DNA from: RGIG5579 sp045543495
Lineage (GTDB): Bacteria > Bacillota > Clostridia > Oscillospirales > SIG627
Direction: 5' to 3'
Assembly: GCA_045543495.1 (NCBI GenBank)
Contig: JAZQMO010000023.1
Coordinates: forward strand, 1 to 51,195
Length of the DNA stretch: 51,195 nt
Shown here: positions 48,791 through 51,195 of the stretch, piece by piece
Numbering within the stretch: position 1 is the stretch's first letter
Layout of the letters: every line of letters starts with the position of its first letter
Program-made: the position numbers and the translations under genes
Notes under the pieces: generated by a model
Told to the model about the DNA's origin: nothing
What the model saw: only the letters and a program-made list of their open reading frames with translations
Databases searched by the model: none

Positions 48791-49870
48791 ATGGAAGAAG
48801 CACGGGAATATAAATGTCCGGCGTGCGGAGCGGGACTTGTCTACGGCGCCCAGTCGGGAGACATGCTCTGCGAATACTGTGACAGCCATTTTACGCTGGA
48901 ACAGCTCGAAGAGATAGCCTCCGCGGAAAACGAAGCCTCCGGACAGGACGAAATGAGCTGGGAGAGCACAGAAGCCTCCGGCGGGGAAGAGGGCGAATAC
49001 AGCGCGATAATCTGCCCCTCCTGCGGAGCGGAGATCGTCGCCGACGAGACCACCGCCGCAACGGAGTGCGTCTACTGCGGAAACCCCACGGTCATCCGCA
49101 AAAAGCTCACGGGTGTGTTCAAGCCCGATTGGGTTATTCCCTTCAAGATCACCAAAAAACAGGCTGTGGAGGCTCTGGGCAAGCTCTACAAGGGCAAATC
49201 CCTTTTGCCCGACGCCTTTACAAAGGACAACCGCATTGAAAAGGTCACGGGAGTTTACGTTCCCTATTGGCTTTTCGACTGTCACGCCAACGGAAATATG
49301 GCCTACGACGCAACGCGGGTGTCCGTTTACAGCGACGCCAGATTCAACTACACCCGCACGGACAAATACCTTGTCACCCGTTCGGGCAGTGCGGATTTCA
49401 AGTGCATCCCCGTGGACGCCTGCTCCAAGCTTGACAACAAATACACCGAGGCCATCGAGCCCTACGACTATTCCGAGCTTACCGAGTTCTCGGATATGTA
49501 TCTTTCGGGCTACATGGCCGACCGCTACGACGTTGAGAGCAAGGATTGCACCTCCCGTGCGGACGAGAGAGTCCGCGCCAGCCTTTTTGCGGAGTTCACC
49601 CAGAGCGTTCAGGGCTATTCAACGGTGACCCCCAGAAACGGCAAGGTTCAGAACACCAACGGCAAGGTGCAATACGCCCTTATGCCCGTCTGGATGCTGA
49701 ACACCAAATATAAGGACAAGATCTACACCTTTGCAATGAACGGCCAGACGGGCAGACTCATCGGAGATCTTCCCGTTGACAAGGGCAAGGCCTGGGGGCA
49801 GTTTTTGCTTTGGAGCGGTATCATCTCCCTGGGAGCAAGCGCCATCGCCTTGCTCACCATGCTGCTGTGA
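48791..49870 (+). CDS. TFIIB-type zinc-ribbon membrane protein, YdjG-like
   Basis: 359 residues from the ATG at 48791. Two N-terminal zinc ribbons (CPACG...CEYC and CPSCG...CVYCG) flank an acidic linker. A long conserved middle follows (FKPDWVIPFKITKKQAVEAL, GVYVPYWLFDCHA), and a single membrane helix lies at the C terminus. This matches the YdjG-type component. It lies between the SPFH and TPM genes with short gaps (40 and 21 bases), so one transcript and probably one complex. Confidence 0.82.
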   Translation: MEEAREYKCPACGAGLVYGAQSGDMLCEYCDSHFTLEQLEEIASAENEASGQDEMSWESTEASGGEEGEYSAIICPSCGAEIVADETTAATECVYCGNPTVIRKKLTGVFKPDWVIPFKITKKQAVEALGKLYKGKSLLPDAFTKDNRIEKVTGVYVPYWLFDCHANGNMAYDATRVSVYSDARFNYTRTDKYLVTRSGSADFKCIPVDACSKLDNKYTEAIEPYDYSELTEFSDMYLSGYMADRYDVESKDCTSRADERVRASLFAEFTQSVQGYSTVTPRNGKVQNTNGKVQYALMPVWMLNTKYKDKIYTFAMNGQTGRLIGDLPVDKGKAWGQFLLWSGIISLGASAIALLTMLL

Positions 49871-49891
49871 GATGGGGGAGGACGGTTATTT

Positions 49892-50719
49892 ATGAAACGG
49901 TTTATAAGTATTGTTCTTCTCGCAGTTTTTTTGCTGGGTGTCGGCGTTAACGCGTTTGCCCTCCATGAGGGCACCGGTAACCCCGAGGCCGAAAGAGTTC
50001 TTGACGGTGCGGAGCTTCTCTCCGACAGCCGCGAGAAATCCCTTGAGAAAAAGATTTCCCGCATCGGCGAAAAATACGGCTTTGACGTGCTGGTCATAAC
50101 CGTTGCCACCGACGTTGGGGACGTTACGGACTATGCCGAGGTCATCTACGACACCCACGGCTACGGCTACGGCGAAAACTGCGACGGAATTCTCATCGTG
50201 GTCAGCACCTTCACCCGGGAGTGCACTCTGAGCGTCACGGGCAGGGGCGAGGACGTGTTTACGGAATACGGCCGCGAACGCATTATCGACCTGATCTACC
50301 GCAAGTTTACCGCGGGGGATTACGAGGCCGGCATATCCAAATTTGTCACCCTTTCGGAAAAATTCCTTGCAAAGGCCGAAAAGGGTCAGCCCTATAATTA
50401 TAACGAGAAGTACTACATACCCGCAGACTATGCCTTCAGAATTCTTGTGGGTGTTTTCTTCGGTATCATCGGCGGACTTGTCGTCCTCTCTGTTAAGAGA
50501 GCCGGCATGAAGACCGCCGTCCGCCAGAAGACGGCATCGGCCTACATGGTGCCGGGCTCCATGGTAATGGGCACCGGAAGGGACGTTTTCATCACGAGCG
50601 TTGTGACCAAAACTCCCAAGGCTCAGCAGAGCTCACAGAGCGGCAGAGGCGGCAGCTCCGGCGGCTCGCACATGAGCTCTGCCGGCAGAAGCCACACAAG
50701 CTCAACAAGAAAATTCTAA
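49892..50719 (+). CDS. TPM-domain membrane protein, YdjH-like
   Basis: 275 residues with a signal peptide (MKRFISIVLLAVFLLGVGVN, cut near AFA). The TPM domain spans about 30-150 (YGFDVLVITVATDVGDVTDY, GILIVVSTFTRECTLSVTG). A membrane helix lies at about 180-202, and a Ser/Gly-rich cytoplasmic tail ends the protein. TPM domains occur in thylakoid repair factors and in YdjH. The domain faces outside, opposite the zinc ribbons of its partner proteins, and may link envelope and membrane-stress sensing. Confidence 0.85.
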   Translation: MKRFISIVLLAVFLLGVGVNAFALHEGTGNPEAERVLDGAELLSDSREKSLEKKISRIGEKYGFDVLVITVATDVGDVTDYAEVIYDTHGYGYGENCDGILIVVSTFTRECTLSVTGRGEDVFTEYGRERIIDLIYRKFTAGDYEAGISKFVTLSEKFLAKAEKGQPYNYNEKYYIPADYAFRILVGVFFGIIGGLVVLSVKRAGMKTAVRQKTASAYMVPGSMVMGTGRDVFITSVVTKTPKAQQSSQSGRGGSSGGSHMSSAGRSHTSSTRKF

Positions 50720-50727
50720 GCTTACAG

Positions 50728-50761
50728 CGCCGACCCGGATACGGGCCGGCGTTGCTTTTTG
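50728..50761 (+). terminator. Terminator of the SPFH/zinc-ribbon/TPM operon
   Basis: Stem CGCCG-A-CCCG paired with CGGG-C-CGGCG around GATA, then a T-run. Confidence 0.85.
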
Positions 50762-50777
50762 TGGGAGAAAATTTTCG

Positions 50778-50806
50778 TTGACATAGCCTTCCGTCTGTTG
50801 TAAAAT
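50778..50806 (+). promoter_or_regulatory. Promoter of the activase gene
   Basis: TTGACA (50778), 17 bases, TAAAAT (50801-50806), 36 bases before the GTG start. Confidence 0.7.
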
Positions 50807-50842
50807 GGAACTGTAAAAACAGATAAGCAAGGCGGTGGTACT

Positions 50843-51195
50843 GTGCCTGGGGGAACTGTTACGAACATTCAGCATTTTTCTGTTCACGACGGTCCCGGTG
50901 TGCGTACCACCGTTTTTTTCAAGGGCTGTCCGCTCAGGTGCTACTGGTGCCACAATCCCGAGACCCAAGATCCCCGGCCGGAGCTCAGCTTTCGGGCGGA
51001 GAAGTGCATCGGCTGCGGAGAGTGCCGGGTGGTCTGCCCCGGAAAGGACCCGGCAGGGCTTCGCTTTTCTTCCGAATGCCTTGTCTGCCGCGCCTGTGCC
51101 GGGCAGTGCTGGTCCGGGGCGATCAGGGTCGAGGGAAGAGAGGCGGAGGAGGACGAGATCTTTGCCGAAATAACCCGTGACAGGGCGGCGTATAT
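50843..51195 (+). CDS. Glycyl-radical enzyme activating protein, 5 prime part (cut by window end)
   Basis: 117 residues are visible from a GTG at 50843 with GGCGGTGG upstream; the gene runs off the window. FFKGCPLRCYWCHNPE is the radical SAM cluster motif of pyruvate-formate-lyase-activating enzymes. It is followed by two ferredoxin-type clusters (CIGCGECRVVCPGK and CLVCRACAGQCW). The ferredoxin insert marks the activases of specialised glycyl-radical enzymes (glycerol/diol dehydratase, choline lyase, decarboxylases) rather than PflA. The enzyme it activates should lie next door outside the window. Confidence 0.88.
   Translation, partial: MPGGTVTNIQHFSVHDGPGVRTTVFFKGCPLRCYWCHNPETQDPRPELSFRAEKCIGCGECRVVCPGKDPAGLRFSSECLVCRACAGQCWSGAIRVEGREAEEDEIFAEITRDRAAY

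Overview
The window looks like a chromosomal contig of a spore-forming Clostridia (Firmicutes) bacterium. Evidence: the miaB-mutS-mutL cluster, a CwlJ/GerQ-type germination pair, HelD-type helicase and Mini-RNase III genes, TTG/GTG starts behind strong GGAGG ribosome sites, and many TTGACA-N17-TATAAT promoters. I cannot place it to genus.

Layout. 1-140 is the right end of an IS3-family element. 170-5700 (minus) holds an S24-type repressor with a membrane protein, then a U32 peptidase, lipid kinase and glycosyltransferase operon. 5907-13867 (plus) holds an AspT/YidE transporter, miaB-mutS-mutL and a flavin reductase. 13914-15980 is a LysR regulator facing a tartrate/malate-type dehydrogenase. 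16132-19809 holds an AT-rich lipoprotein, an ornithine-cyclodeaminase-like enzyme, and a divergent RpiR regulator with an EamA exporter. 19856-24716 holds a phosphodiesterase, the first tRNA-linked islet with two tRNA-Ser, TspO, cwlJ-gerQ, a parvulin and two zinc-ribbon membrane proteins. 24809-33432 is a long minus-strand operon: response regulator, histidine kinase, amidase, TVP38, two SGNH hydrolases, a MacB-like ABC protein and DUF2752. 33517-39767 holds an acyltransferase/DUF6320 pair facing an acyl-CoA synthetase, then HAD-IIA plus M81. 39783-44386 is accessory. 44457-51195 holds Mini-RNase III, HelD, an SPFH/zinc-ribbon/TPM module and the start of a glycyl-radical activase.

The most unusual feature is a set of three small islets, each just downstream of a tRNA gene on the minus strand (tRNA-Ser, tRNA-Glu, tRNA-Gln). 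They carry arrays of short perfect hairpins separated by a constant 7-10 base linker; the linkers in one half of an array are the reverse complement of those in the other half. Two islets also carry a four-helix-bundle (S23/Avd-fold) gene coupled by an ATGA overlap to an unrelated small gene. The linker differs between arrays (GTGATGC, GTGAAAT, GATGATATGC) while the architecture is kept. I regard this as the best candidate for an undescribed element.

Base composition rises abruptly after about 44.4 kb, from roughly 50% to roughly 60% GC in hand-counted rows. The right 6.8 kb may be foreign or an assembly join.
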